From assembly GCA_023423715.1 (NCBI GenBank), contig JAFAFC010000013.1:1-64000 (forward strand): a stretch of DNA of 64,000 nucleotides, read 5' to 3'. Below the pieces are notes generated by a model, which saw nothing but the letters and a program-made list of their open reading frames with translations, made no database searches and was not told where the DNA came from. Source of the DNA: Bacteroidota bacterium. Its GTDB lineage: Bacteria > Bacteroidota > Bacteroidia > Flavobacteriales > Weeksellaceae. Below are positions 9,202-18,033 of this stretch, piece by piece; position 1 is the first letter of the stretch, and every line of letters starts with the position of its first letter. The position numbers and the translations under genes were made by a program.

Positions 9202-9744
9202 TTAGCCTTTGGGAACCCATTTTGAGAAAAATTCCTTTACTTTTTCCAGTCCGTATCCCTTACCGTCTTCTAAAACAGCAGAATCTTGAACGTGAATCAT
9301 TTTCCCATCTTTATCTAAAACAATAAAAACGGGGTATCCGAATTTGTCTCCAGGATTACCATATTTTGCAAAAACTTTTTCGTTTTTGTTTTCTTTTGAA
9401 TAATTAAGGTGGTAATACAAATAATTGTCATCCACGATTTTCTTTAATTCTGGCGTATCTTGAACGTATTGATTGAATCTCAAACACCAAATACACCAGT
9501 TTCCACCCGCTTGAAGGATAATATTTTTATTCTCTACTTGGGCTTTCTTCACCAATTCAGCGATTTTTTCTTCCGCATTTTCTTTATCGTTATACGGTTT
9601 TCCAAGTTTAGCTTTTTCATCTGCTGCTTTTTGCTTAGCTTCAGCTTGAGCTTGAGCATCTGCTGTCGTCGTGGTTTGGGCAAAACTTAGTGTTGAAAGT
9701 CCCAAAACACCTAAAAACAAAGCTTTGTTGAATGTATTTTTCAT
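9202..9744 (-). CDS. Secreted thioredoxin-family protein
   Basis: This is a periplasmic thiol-disulfide protein. The 180-residue precursor has a signal peptide (about 1-22, ending LSFAQ), a low-complexity Ala/Gln/Lys linker (about 27-60) and a thioredoxin-like domain. The redox motif is WCIWC (Cys84 and Cys87). The YPVFIVLDKDGK strand and cis-Pro region support the fold. The motif differs from CGPC of cytoplasmic thioredoxin and is closer to DsbD C-terminal or DUF255-like domains. It may reduce or repair envelope proteins; the partner is unknown. It is monocistronic. Confidence 0.85.
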   Translation of the reverse strand: MKNTFNKALFLGVLGLSTLSFAQTTTTADAQAQAEAKQKAADEKAKLGKPYNDKENAEEKIAELVKKAQVENKNIILQAGGNWCIWCLRFNQYVQDTPELKKIVDDNYLYYHLNYSKENKNEKVFAKYGNPGDKFGYPVFIVLDKDGKMIHVQDSAVLEDGKGYGLEKVKEFFSKWVPKG

Positions 9745-9817
9745 TTTATTTTTTATGCATTAAATTAAACTTCAATCTTTGCTATTACAAAAACGAATCC
9801 AAAATACGAATTATTCG

Positions 9818-9825
9818 TAAATTTG
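9818..9825 (+). promoter_or_regulatory. Bacteroidota -7 element
   Basis: TAAATTTG matches the TAnnTTTG -7 consensus of Bacteroidota and lies 8 bp before the ATG at 9834. No clear TTG -33 element is at the usual distance. If used, the transcript would be nearly leaderless. It supports the downstream ATG over the farther upstream TTG-type start. Confidence 0.4.
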
Positions 9826-9833
9826 CACACTTC

Positions 9834-10706
9834 ATGAAGATTTTAGTTTACATAGTCAAGTTATTTTCTCAACTTCCGTTGGGAATTTTGTATGTATTTT
9901 CAGATCTATTTTTTGTTCTAAACTATTATGTAATAGGCTATAGAAGAAAAGTAGTTTATGAAAATATACGCAATTCGTTTCCTGAAAAATCGAAAGAAGA
10001 AATTAAAAAAATTGAAAAGCAATTTTTCAAAAACTTCGCCGATTATATTGTTGAAACCTTAAAAGCGCTTACAATTTCTGAAAATGAATTGAAAGTTCGT
10101 GTTCAGCATATCAACCAAAATGTTTTTAAGGATGCTAAAGCCGAAGAGAAAAACATCGTTTTGCTTACTGGGCATGTCTTTAATTGGGAGTGGTTTACGG
10201 GATTAGCCAATATGGTTCCTCAAGAAAACTCCCATCCGGTTTATAAGAAGGTGAAAAATGAATTTTGGGGTAAGGAAATTGTTGCCATTCGAAATCGTTT
10301 TGGGAACGAATCTGTAGAGTCGCGTGAAGTGATGCGCCACATGCTGAAAACGCCTAACGACGGGAATTCTATCTATATGTTTGTTGCCGATCAGTCTCCA
10401 AAAGCCGATGCAGTGAACATTGGAACCGAATTTTTGAATCAGAAAACCCCCGTTTTTATTGGCTACGATAAGATTTCAACCAAAATGGATCTCGCATTTG
10501 TGTATTGCGAAATGAAGAAAGTGAAACGCGGATTCTATCAAGTTAATTATTATAGAATTTACCCTGATGGTGAGCGCTTCCACGAATTGGAAGTGGTAAA
10601 AAAATTCCATATTTTGTTGGAAAATACCATCAACAAGCATCCCGACAATTATCTTTGGTCGCATAAACGTTGGAAATATAACGACCTAATTAAACGAATG
10701 ATTTAG
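9834..10706 (+). CDS. Lysophospholipid/lipid A acyltransferase (LpxL/HtrB-like)
   Basis: This is a membrane-associated acyltransferase of the LpxL/HtrB type, which adds a secondary acyl chain to lipid A or a similar lipid. About 290 residues follow the ATG at 9834. An in-frame extension to 9732 exists, but the start before MKILVYIVKLF fits the family and the promoter-like element. An N-terminal hydrophobic segment is followed by the catalytic HX4E motif in TGHVFNWEWF. Conserved VADQSPK and SHKRWK are further downstream. The stop overlaps the GTG start of the glycosyltransferase by one base, so the two are translationally coupled, consistent with envelope glycolipid synthesis. Confidence 0.88.
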   Translation: MKILVYIVKLFSQLPLGILYVFSDLFFVLNYYVIGYRRKVVYENIRNSFPEKSKEEIKKIEKQFFKNFADYIVETLKALTISENELKVRVQHINQNVFKDAKAEEKNIVLLTGHVFNWEWFTGLANMVPQENSHPVYKKVKNEFWGKEIVAIRNRFGNESVESREVMRHMLKTPNDGNSIYMFVADQSPKADAVNIGTEFLNQKTPVFIGYDKISTKMDLAFVYCEMKKVKRGFYQVNYYRIYPDGERFHELEVVKKFHILLENTINKHPDNYLWSHKRWKYNDLIKRMI

Positions 10707-11668
10707 TGAAAACAGCCATATCCATCCTCAATTTCAACGGAAAACATTGGTTAGAAAAATTTCTACCTTCTGTCGTTCAACATTCTCAAAATGCAGAAAT
10801 TTTTGTCATCGACAATCAAAGTTCGGATGATAGTTTGGTGTTTTTAGAAAAGAATTATCCATCGGTAAAAATTGTTCAGAATTCGGGTAATTTTGGTTTT
10901 GCAAAAGGCTACAACGAAGGTTTAAAATCCATCAAAGCAGATGTTTATTGCTTGTTAAATTCGGATGTTGAAGTAACCGAAAACTGGGTTGAAAAAGCCG
11001 TTCAAGTTTTTGGAAAAGATCCTTTAATAGCAGCCGTTCAGCCAAAAATTAAATCCTATCATCAAAAAGATTATTTCGAATTTGCAGGCGCTGCAGGCGG
11101 AATGATGGACAATTTAGGATATCCGTATTGTCGAGGTCGCATTTTTGATTCGATTGAAAAAGACGAAGGTCAATACGACGATATCACTGAAATATTTTGG
11201 GCTTCGGGCGCTGCTTTGTTCATCAAATCGGATGTTTTTTGGGAGCAAAATGGTTTCGACGAACGTTATTTTGCGCATCAGGAAGAAATCGATTTGTGTT
11301 GGCGAATAATCAATTCCGGTAAGAAAGTATTTTACACTTACGAATCGGTAGTTTACCACGTTGGAGGTGGAACTTTGAATAAAAATTCAGCTCAAAAAAC
11401 CTATTTGAATATTCGAAATAACTTGTCAACTCTTTTAAAAAATCTACCTTTTCCCAAATTGATTTGGCTGATTTTCTTCCGATTATGTTTGGATGGCGTT
11501 GCTGGAGTTTATTTTGGAATCAAAATGGGATTTCCGCATTTATGGGCGGTTGTGCGGGCGCATTTTGGATTTTACGGCCAAGCAATTGGAACGATACAAC
11601 GACGTGGAAAACATCAAATATCCAAATATTACCAAGCCAAATGGCTTATATTTAAACACTTTATTTAA
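10706..11668 (+). CDS. GT2-family glycosyltransferase
   Basis: This is an inverting nucleotide-sugar-dependent glycosyltransferase with a GT-A fold. The 320-residue protein starts at a GTG that overlaps the acyltransferase stop. It has the N-terminal ILNFNGKHWLEKFLPSV and VIDNQSSDDS signature, NSGNFGFAKGYNEGL, LLNSDVEV (the metal-binding DxD equivalent) and the C-terminal FDERYFAHQEEIDLCWR acceptor region. It resembles the rhamnosyltransferase/WcaA branch. The C-terminal hydrophobic stretch (LIWLIFFRLCLDGVAGVYFG) suggests membrane attachment. It may act in LPS or another surface glycan; sugar and acceptor are unknown. Confidence 0.9.
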   Translation: MKTAISILNFNGKHWLEKFLPSVVQHSQNAEIFVIDNQSSDDSLVFLEKNYPSVKIVQNSGNFGFAKGYNEGLKSIKADVYCLLNSDVEVTENWVEKAVQVFGKDPLIAAVQPKIKSYHQKDYFEFAGAAGGMMDNLGYPYCRGRIFDSIEKDEGQYDDITEIFWASGAALFIKSDVFWEQNGFDERYFAHQEEIDLCWRIINSGKKVFYTYESVVYHVGGGTLNKNSAQKTYLNIRNNLSTLLKNLPFPKLIWLIFFRLCLDGVAGVYFGIKMGFPHLWAVVRAHFGFYGQAIGTIQRRGKHQISKYYQAKWLIFKHFI

Positions 11669-11674
11669 ACACGA

Positions 11675-12232
11675 ATGATCGATTTTTGTGCTATTGATTT
11701 TGAAACAGCAACTCATGAACGGCATTCCGCTTGTGAATTGGGAATCTCTGTGGTCGAAAATGGAACGATCGTTCAAACCAAAACCTGGTTGATAAAACCA
11801 CCCTCTTTTCCGTATTTCCATCCTAGAAACATCGATGTTCATGGCATTACGCCTGCAGAAGTTGTAGAAGCTCCTACCTTTGATGAAATCTGGTACGAAG
11901 CGGAAGAATTATTATACGGAAATTTCTTTGTAGCTCACAACGCTTCATTTGATGCGTCCGTTTTGCGTGGCTGTTTGGATTATTATGGAATATTCAAACC
12001 GAAAATGGACTATTTATGCAGCATTCAAGTTGCTAAAAAGTCTTGGAAAAACATGTCAAAATATGGTTTGAAATCTCTTGCAGAAGCCCATCAAATCAAG
12101 TTTAATCACCACAGAGCGGGTGATGATGCCGAAGTTTGTGCGAAAATAGCTTTGTTAGGCTTTGAACGGTTGATGCTGACTTCCAATGATGAAATCAAAA
12201 GTTTGCTCAAGACAAATTTTAAACCGCTTTAG
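11675..12232 (+). CDS. DEDDh 3'-5' exonuclease (DnaQ/epsilon-like)
   Basis: This is a metal-dependent 3'-5' exonuclease of the DnaQ-like superfamily, acting in DNA proofreading, repair or RNA trimming. The 185-residue protein has ExoI AIDFETA (Asp8, Glu10), ExoII HNASFDASVLR and ExoIII HHRAGDDAEVC, which supplies the His and last Asp. It is a stand-alone domain without polymerase parts, so it is not clearly the replicative epsilon subunit. It starts 6 bp after the glycosyltransferase and overlaps the convergent apaG gene by 4 bp. Confidence 0.9.
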   Translation: MIDFCAIDFETATHERHSACELGISVVENGTIVQTKTWLIKPPSFPYFHPRNIDVHGITPAEVVEAPTFDEIWYEAEELLYGNFFVAHNASFDASVLRGCLDYYGIFKPKMDYLCSIQVAKKSWKNMSKYGLKSLAEAHQIKFNHHRAGDDAEVCAKIALLGFERLMLTSNDEIKSLLKTNFKPL

Positions 12233-12615
12233 TTACTCAACATCGTTGCCATTAAATGGAATTTAGGAATTTCGATGTTTTTTGTTTCACCGTTTTCCAA
12301 ATTCTCAATCAGATAACTTCCTTCCATATGTCCGATTCCCGAACGTAAAAAAACATTTGAGAAATAGGTAAAATCATCTTGAGATTTGATCTCAGGAGTT
12401 AATCCAATAACGCCCTCACCCGAAACTTCGGTGAAGCCAAATCCAACATCGTAAATAATCCAATGTCTTCTCAATACTTTTATTGGAACTGCGGAAAAGT
12501 TTTCAATATTGATAAAGTATTTGAAAAGAAAACGGTTCTCCGATGGATTGCTGTTTTTCTCATCATAGTCGGGCATTACGCTTACCCTAATATTATCTGT
12601 GGTTTTTGAAAACAT
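12229..12615 (-). CDS. apaG: ApaG domain protein
   Basis: This is a small beta-sandwich (fibronectin III-like) protein of the ApaG family. The family was historically linked to Co2+/Mg2+ efflux, but its biochemical role is uncertain. The 128-residue protein shows the conserved RHWIIYDVGFGFTEVSGEGVIG-type core (about 45-66) and SHMEGSY-like IGHMEGSYLI. Its stop region overlaps the convergent exonuclease gene by 4 bp. A hairpin lies upstream in the gap to odhB. Confidence 0.9.
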   Translation of the reverse strand: MFSKTTDNIRVSVMPDYDEKNSNPSENRFLFKYFINIENFSAVPIKVLRRHWIIYDVGFGFTEVSGEGVIGLTPEIKSQDDFTYFSNVFLRSGIGHMEGSYLIENLENGETKNIEIPKFHLMATMLSN

Positions 12616-12681
12616 AGCCTTTGATTTATCAATACTCGTTTATACAAAGTAAAACAACTCAGCTCATAAATTTATTACAAA

Positions 12682-12708
12682 AAAATCCTGCATTTGATGC
12701 AGGATTTT
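12682..12708 (-). terminator. Terminator of the sucA-odhB operon
   Basis: The stem TCCTGCAT (12686-12693) pairs with ATGCAGGA (12697-12704) around a TTG loop, extended by A/T pairs. It lies directly past the odhB stop and carries a T-run on the minus strand. Confidence 0.85.
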
Positions 12709-12715
12709 AAGTATT

Positions 12716-13960
12716 TTAAAGTTCTAAACCTTTCTTTTCGTCACCTCCAAGAAGGAATTCAACCGGATTGTCTAGCGCTTCTTTCACCGCAACTAGGAAT
12801 CCTACAGACTCCCTACCGTCGATAATTCGGTGGTCATACGAAACCGCAAGATACATCATTGGTCTAATTTCTACCTGACCGTTTACGGCAACTGGTCTTT
12901 GAATGATGTTGTGCATTCCTAAAATAGCCGATTGTGGCGGGTTAATAATTGGAGTAGATAACATCGATCCAAATACACCACCATTGGTAATTGTAAATGT
13001 CCCACCCGTCATTTCGTCAACCGTAATTTTTCCGTCACGTACTTTTTCAGCAAGTAATTTAATATTCGCTTCAACACCTGCAAGGCTCATGTTTTCTGCA
13101 TTTCTCAATACAGGAACCATCAAACCTTTTGGACCTGAAACGGCAATTGAAATATCGCAGAAATCGTAGTTTGTTTTGAAATCACCATCCAAAGAAGCAT
13201 TCACATCTGGGAATAATTGTAAAGCTCTTGTAACTGCTTTCGTGAAGAAAGACATGAAACCAAGACCTACACCATGCTTCTGAGCGAACTCTTCTTTGTA
13301 TTGTTTTCTGATTCTGAAAATTTCAGACATGTCCACTTCGTTAAACGTCGTCAACATCGCTGTTTCATTTTTCACAGAAACCAATCTCGAAGCTAATTTT
13401 CTTCTTAATACAGAAAGTTTAGTCGTCGTTGTTCCTCTAGAACCACCAGCAGGAGCTGATCCCATTGCTGGAACTGAAGCTAATTCCACATCATATTTTG
13501 TAACTCTACCGTCTTTTCCTGTTCCTTGAACTGAACCAGCATCTAGACCTTTTTCGTCTAGGATTTTCTTAGCCGCTGGCGAAGGCGTTCCTGTTGCGTA
13601 AGAAGCTGGAGCTGCTTTTTCAGCTGGCTTAGGAGCTTCCGCTTTTGGAGCCTCTGCTTTTACTTCCGCAGGTTTTTCTTCTGATTTTGGAGCTTCTGCA
13701 GCACCACCTTCAGGTTTAGCAGCAGCCATATCGATAAGGCAAACCACTTGTCCTACTTGTACAACGTCACCTTCTTCTGCTTTCAAAGTGATCACACCAC
13801 TTTCTTCCGCAGGAAGTTCTAAAGTTGCTTTGTCTGAATCTACTTCAGCAATGGGTTGATCTTTTTCAACATAGTCGCCATCTTTTACCAACCAAGTAGC
13901 GATTTCTACTTCTGTGATTGATTCTCCCGGCGAAGGAACTTTCATTTCTAATACTGACAT
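12716..13960 (-). CDS. odhB: Dihydrolipoyllysine succinyltransferase, E2 of 2-oxoglutarate dehydrogenase
   Basis: This is the core E2 of the 2-oxoglutarate dehydrogenase complex in the TCA cycle; it transfers succinyl from lipoate to CoA. The 414-residue protein has an N-terminal lipoyl domain with the lipoylated Lys in EVDSDKATLELP (about 43). An Ala/Pro/Glu/Lys-rich linker (about 78-118), an E3/E1-binding domain (SPAAKKILDEKGLD) and the catalytic domain follow. The catalytic domain ends with the HxxxDG motif YDHRIIDGRESV. It follows sucA by 44 bp in the same leftward operon. Confidence 0.96.
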   Translation of the reverse strand: MSVLEMKVPSPGESITEVEIATWLVKDGDYVEKDQPIAEVDSDKATLELPAEESGVITLKAEEGDVVQVGQVVCLIDMAAAKPEGGAAEAPKSEEKPAEVKAEAPKAEAPKPAEKAAPASYATGTPSPAAKKILDEKGLDAGSVQGTGKDGRVTKYDVELASVPAMGSAPAGGSRGTTTTKLSVLRRKLASRLVSVKNETAMLTTFNEVDMSEIFRIRKQYKEEFAQKHGVGLGFMSFFTKAVTRALQLFPDVNASLDGDFKTNYDFCDISIAVSGPKGLMVPVLRNAENMSLAGVEANIKLLAEKVRDGKITVDEMTGGTFTITNGGVFGSMLSTPIINPPQSAILGMHNIIQRPVAVNGQVEIRPMMYLAVSYDHRIIDGRESVGFLVAVKEALDNPVEFLLGGDEKKGLEL

Positions 13961-14004
13961 CGGTATATTATTTTATTTTTTACGATTAAATTTTTATTCT
14001 TCAC

Positions 14005-16803
14005 TTATGCTTTTACAGCGTTGCTTGCTTTTTCGAAAACGCGATTAATAACACTCGACTGATTTCTGTCGAACATTTTATGGCTTCCTGGCGCAGGTGA
14101 TCCACTTGGAACTGGTGCTACAACATCGATTCCTGTATCTCTAAGATTTCTCAAAATAAACGTCCAAGCTCCCATGTTTTCTGGTTCTTCTTGTGCCCAA
14201 ACTAGAGATGTTCTTTGGTTGTATTTCGCAAAAAGCTCATCTAATTTTTGTTTGTCAAGCGGATAAATTTGCTCCAAACGAACTAAAGCAACACTTTCGT
14301 CGTTGGTTTCTTCTTTCTTCGCCAATAATTCGTAGTACAATTTACCAGAACAAAGAACTAATTTTTCCACTTTAGAAGCGTCTGCAGTTGCATCGTCAAT
14401 AATCGGTTGGAATTGCCCTTCTGCTAAATCTTCAAGAGACGAAACCACTTTTGGATGTCTCAACAATGATTTAGGCGACATCACGATTAATGGCTTACGG
14501 AAACTCCATTTCATTTGTCTTCTCATCATGTGGAAGAAGTTGGCTGGAGTTGTACAATTAGCCACAATCATATTTTCGTTTGCACAAAGTGCTAAGAATC
14601 TTTCTAATCGAGCCGAAGAGTGCTCTGCACCTTGACCTTCGAAACCGTGAGGAAGTAACATCACCAATCCGTTTTGGATTTTCCATTTTTCTTCCGCTGC
14701 AACCAAATATTGGTCGATAATAATTTGAGCTCCATTTACGAAGTCACCAAATTGTGCTTCCCAAATCGTTAATGTATTTGGTGAAGCCATTGCATATCCA
14801 TAATCAAATCCTAAAACTCCGTATTCTGACAAATGCGAATTGTAGATATGGAATTTCGAATCTGAAACATGCTGTAAAGGGATATATTCTTCTTCGCTAT
14901 CTTCTGTTTTCACAACGGCGTGTCTGTGAGAAAACGTTCCTCTCTCCACATCTTCACCCGAAATACGAATGTTTTTTCCTTCCGTTAATAAAGTAGCATA
15001 CGCCAACCATTCACCAACAGCCCAATCGATACTATCCGAATCAATCATCTTCAAACGAGCATCGAATAATCTTGTGATTTTATTGATGAACTTTTTATCC
15101 GCTGGAAGTGTTGACATTTTCACGGCCAATTCATTTAATTGAGCCAATGGATATTTTGTATCAACTGGAGTTAAAACTTCCGATTTTCTTGAGAACGCAT
15201 AGTCTTTCCAATCATTTGCCATGAAAATCTCCATGGTGTTGCGTTCAATTTCTTTAGAAGCATCAAAATCTTTATCTAAAAGCGCTTTGAATTCAACTTC
15301 CATTTTCTTCAAAACCTCATCCGAAACTACATTTCCATTTTTCAATTTCTCTTTGTAGATTTCTCTTGGATTTGGATGTTTTGAAATCGACTTATACAAT
15401 TGAGGTTGTGTAAATCTTGGCTCATCACCTTCGTTATGACCGTACTTTCTGTATCCTAAAAGATCGATGTACACGTCTTTTCCGAACTTCGCTCTGAATT
15501 CCGCTGCGAAATGCAATGCGTGAACGACTGCTTCTACATCATCTGCATTCACATGCATTACTGGAGAATCCGTTACTTTTGCAATATCCGTGCTATAAAT
15601 AGACGATCTAGAATCAGTGTAATTGGTTGTAAACGCAACTTGATTGTTCACAACGATATGTACCGTTCCACCTGTTTTGTAGCCTTCCAAAGTCATCATT
15701 TGGGCAACTTCATACACAATTCCTTGTCCAGCAATTGCTCCGTCTCCGTGAATGATGATTGGTAAAACTTTATTGAAATCGTGGTACTTGTTGTCTACTT
15801 TTGCGCGAGAAATCCCCTCTACCAAAGCAGCAACGGTTTCCAAGTGCGATGGATTCGGCGTTAGGTTGATAATCACCTCTTCTCCATTTGCCGTTTTGAT
15901 CGTATTGGTAGAACCTAAGTGATATTTCACATCACCAGAAAACACATCTTCTTCAAATTCTTTTCCTTCGAATTCTGAGAAAATTTGCTTGTATGATTTA
16001 CCAAAAATATTCGTTAAAACATTTAATCTACCACGGTGCGCCATTCCCAAAACCACTTCCTGAACTCCTAATTTTGAAGATCTCGTGATTAATTGATCTA
16101 AAGCTGGAATCAGCGATTCGCCACCTTCTAGTGAAAATCTTTTTTGACCAACGAATTTCGTGTTCAAATAATTTTCAAAAGCTACGGCTTGATTTAGTTT
16201 ATGTAAAATTTCCGTTTTTTCTTCGGCAGAAAGTGACGGATGATTTTCATTTACTTGTAAGAATCTACGGATAAAATCGCGCTCTTCTACGTTGTGAATA
16301 TGCATATACTCTACCCCGATAGAATCGCAATAGATGTTATCCAAATGCGTAATAATCTCTTGTAAAGTAGAAGCTTCCTTCATCCCAGTTTGCACCGCAC
16401 AGTTGAATTTTCTTCCTAAATCTTCCTTCGTTAAACCGAAATTTTCGATATCTAACGTTGGCTGATAATGTCTGCGCTCTCTAACAGGGTTTGTTTTTGT
16501 AAAAAGATGACCTCTTAATCGGTAGGCTTCAATAAGGTTTACCACCTTAAACTCTCTTCGGATGTCCTCCGGAACTTCTCCGTTAGCCGAAGCTTGTTGT
16601 GCTTGTTGCACCACATTAGCACCAGAAGCTACCGGTGCGCTCCCAAAATAATCTTCATCGCCATAGTTTTCTAGAGCGAAGTCGAAACCTTGAAAAAAGG
16701 CTTTCCATGAAGGTTCTAAGGAGTCTGGATACTTTCTGTACTGCTGATATAAATCTTCAATCAGCTGCGAATGTGCTGCATTCAAAAATGAAAATCTGTC
16801 CAT
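14005..16803 (-). CDS. sucA: 2-oxoglutarate dehydrogenase E1 component
   Basis: This is the thiamine diphosphate-dependent decarboxylase that starts the 2-oxoglutarate to succinyl-CoA reaction. The 932-residue protein has full family length. It begins with the E2-binding segment (FLNAAHSQLIEDLYQQYRKYP). It has the substrate and ThDP-binding GMAHRGRLNVL, the ThDP motif around IHGDGAIAGQG, and the C-terminal transketolase-like part with LLPHGFEGQGAEHSSAR and WAQEEPENMGAW. It precedes odhB; the E3 gene is not nearby. No defects were seen. Confidence 0.97.
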   Translation of the reverse strand: MDRFSFLNAAHSQLIEDLYQQYRKYPDSLEPSWKAFFQGFDFALENYGDEDYFGSAPVASGANVVQQAQQASANGEVPEDIRREFKVVNLIEAYRLRGHLFTKTNPVRERRHYQPTLDIENFGLTKEDLGRKFNCAVQTGMKEASTLQEIITHLDNIYCDSIGVEYMHIHNVEERDFIRRFLQVNENHPSLSAEEKTEILHKLNQAVAFENYLNTKFVGQKRFSLEGGESLIPALDQLITRSSKLGVQEVVLGMAHRGRLNVLTNIFGKSYKQIFSEFEGKEFEEDVFSGDVKYHLGSTNTIKTANGEEVIINLTPNPSHLETVAALVEGISRAKVDNKYHDFNKVLPIIIHGDGAIAGQGIVYEVAQMMTLEGYKTGGTVHIVVNNQVAFTTNYTDSRSSIYSTDIAKVTDSPVMHVNADDVEAVVHALHFAAEFRAKFGKDVYIDLLGYRKYGHNEGDEPRFTQPQLYKSISKHPNPREIYKEKLKNGNVVSDEVLKKMEVEFKALLDKDFDASKEIERNTMEIFMANDWKDYAFSRKSEVLTPVDTKYPLAQLNELAVKMSTLPADKKFINKITRLFDARLKMIDSDSIDWAVGEWLAYATLLTEGKNIRISGEDVERGTFSHRHAVVKTEDSEEEYIPLQHVSDSKFHIYNSHLSEYGVLGFDYGYAMASPNTLTIWEAQFGDFVNGAQIIIDQYLVAAEEKWKIQNGLVMLLPHGFEGQGAEHSSARLERFLALCANENMIVANCTTPANFFHMMRRQMKWSFRKPLIVMSPKSLLRHPKVVSSLEDLAEGQFQPIIDDATADASKVEKLVLCSGKLYYELLAKKEETNDESVALVRLEQIYPLDKQKLDELFAKYNQRTSLVWAQEEPENMGAWTFILRNLRDTGIDVVAPVPSGSPAPGSHKMFDRNQSSVINRVFEKASNAVKA

Positions 16804-16901
16804 TATTTTCGATGTCTATTTTTCTAATTTTGGTAATCCACAAATCTAATAAATTTTGATTGGATACGGCCAAAATAAGTCATTGATTTTACTAATTAAA
16901 C

Positions 16902-17942
16902 CTATTTAAAGACTGGTAGCTCCATTTTCATTACCACATCCGAATTTTCTTCAGGAGGCTCAATGAAGGTTTGCATTAAGTCTAAATGTCGCATGGTGTC
17001 TTTTTTCGCCTTCTGAAGCAACTTAGAAATAGCATTTTGCCTTCCCGCGAAGCTTCCTTTGTAAAAAATTGTGTACACTTTACTTGCATTAAGTGTTCGA
17101 AAACTGAAATTATTATCCGAAACTCCGATACGTTTTGATAGCGGAATTCCCATATAGTAAGACACTTCTTTATCTTTAAAATTAGAAGCTTCATTAATCA
17201 TCACCGGAAGCCCAACCTCATCTTCGCCTTTTCCTAGATCGCTAGTGACAAAATTGAACACTTTGCTATAATTCATGACGATATTTTTTTGCAAAGCATC
17301 TTTCTTATTGGATGTACTTACGTTAACCCCCAGAAGCAACTGTCCCTCGAACTGATCCACCATGATGGAATCGTATTTAATGTTCTGAAGTTGCTCGTCT
17401 TTATCCACTTTATTGGCCAACATATTTTTAAGGTTGGCCATACTTTTTTCCAAATTTTCGACAAATTCTTCTTCTGTCCAAAAGTTGACAGGACGTTGTA
17501 ACAACGGTAATTTCGGAGAATGTACATACCAAGTTATTTTGGTTTTTGTATCCGAAATTGCTTTGAATTTAAGGTCAATCACGTACGGATTATTATCCTC
17601 ATCTTCAAAAAGTTGGTATTTCAACGTTTTGAATTTATTCTCATATCGAATATACATTTCTCCAGCTTTATCGCCCTTTATTTCACGAAAACGAATGGCA
17701 CTTCCCTGCCCTTCATAAGGTTTAAAAAAGTCGATATTCAAGTTTTTTTCATTGGAAAAATACGCATTCCAACGAACGAAATTCTGAAAATTATTAAACT
17801 GAGGAAAAACCTTTTCCATAGGATAATCAATCTCTTTTTCTACTGTAAAGGTTTTGCTTTCATCCACAAAAAAATACATTATTGCTGTATAAATCCCGAA
17901 CAGAGCGAGAAGGATGAATACCATAAATTTGAACCAACGCAT
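16902..17942 (-). CDS. Membrane-anchored SRPBCC (polyketide cyclase-like) protein
   Basis: The 346-residue protein has one N-terminal TM helix (about 5-26). An SRPBCC/START-like domain follows (TVEKEIDYPMEKVFPQFNNFQNFVRWN), a fold that binds hydrophobic ligands. The C-terminal half is less familiar and could be a second related domain or a GyrI-like small-molecule domain (MGIPLSKRIGVSDNNFSF). The biochemical role is unknown. It is monocistronic between sucA and glgC. Confidence 0.72.
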   Translation of the reverse strand: MRWFKFMVFILLALFGIYTAIMYFFVDESKTFTVEKEIDYPMEKVFPQFNNFQNFVRWNAYFSNEKNLNIDFFKPYEGQGSAIRFREIKGDKAGEMYIRYENKFKTLKYQLFEDEDNNPYVIDLKFKAISDTKTKITWYVHSPKLPLLQRPVNFWTEEEFVENLEKSMANLKNMLANKVDKDEQLQNIKYDSIMVDQFEGQLLLGVNVSTSNKKDALQKNIVMNYSKVFNFVTSDLGKGEDEVGLPVMINEASNFKDKEVSYYMGIPLSKRIGVSDNNFSFRTLNASKVYTIFYKGSFAGRQNAISKLLQKAKKDTMRHLDLMQTFIEPPEENSDVVMKMELPVFK

Positions 17943-18033
17943 CCGACAAAATTAGGATTAAAAATACGGCTATACAACATTCTTGCACACAAAAAAAAGA
18001 GCACTTTCGTACTCTTTCTTTTTCATTTGTCGA

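Noticed and set aside
9732..9833. N-terminal extension of the LpxL-like gene
   Set aside because: The extension is not family-like and lies across the -7 element; the ATG at 9834 fits better.
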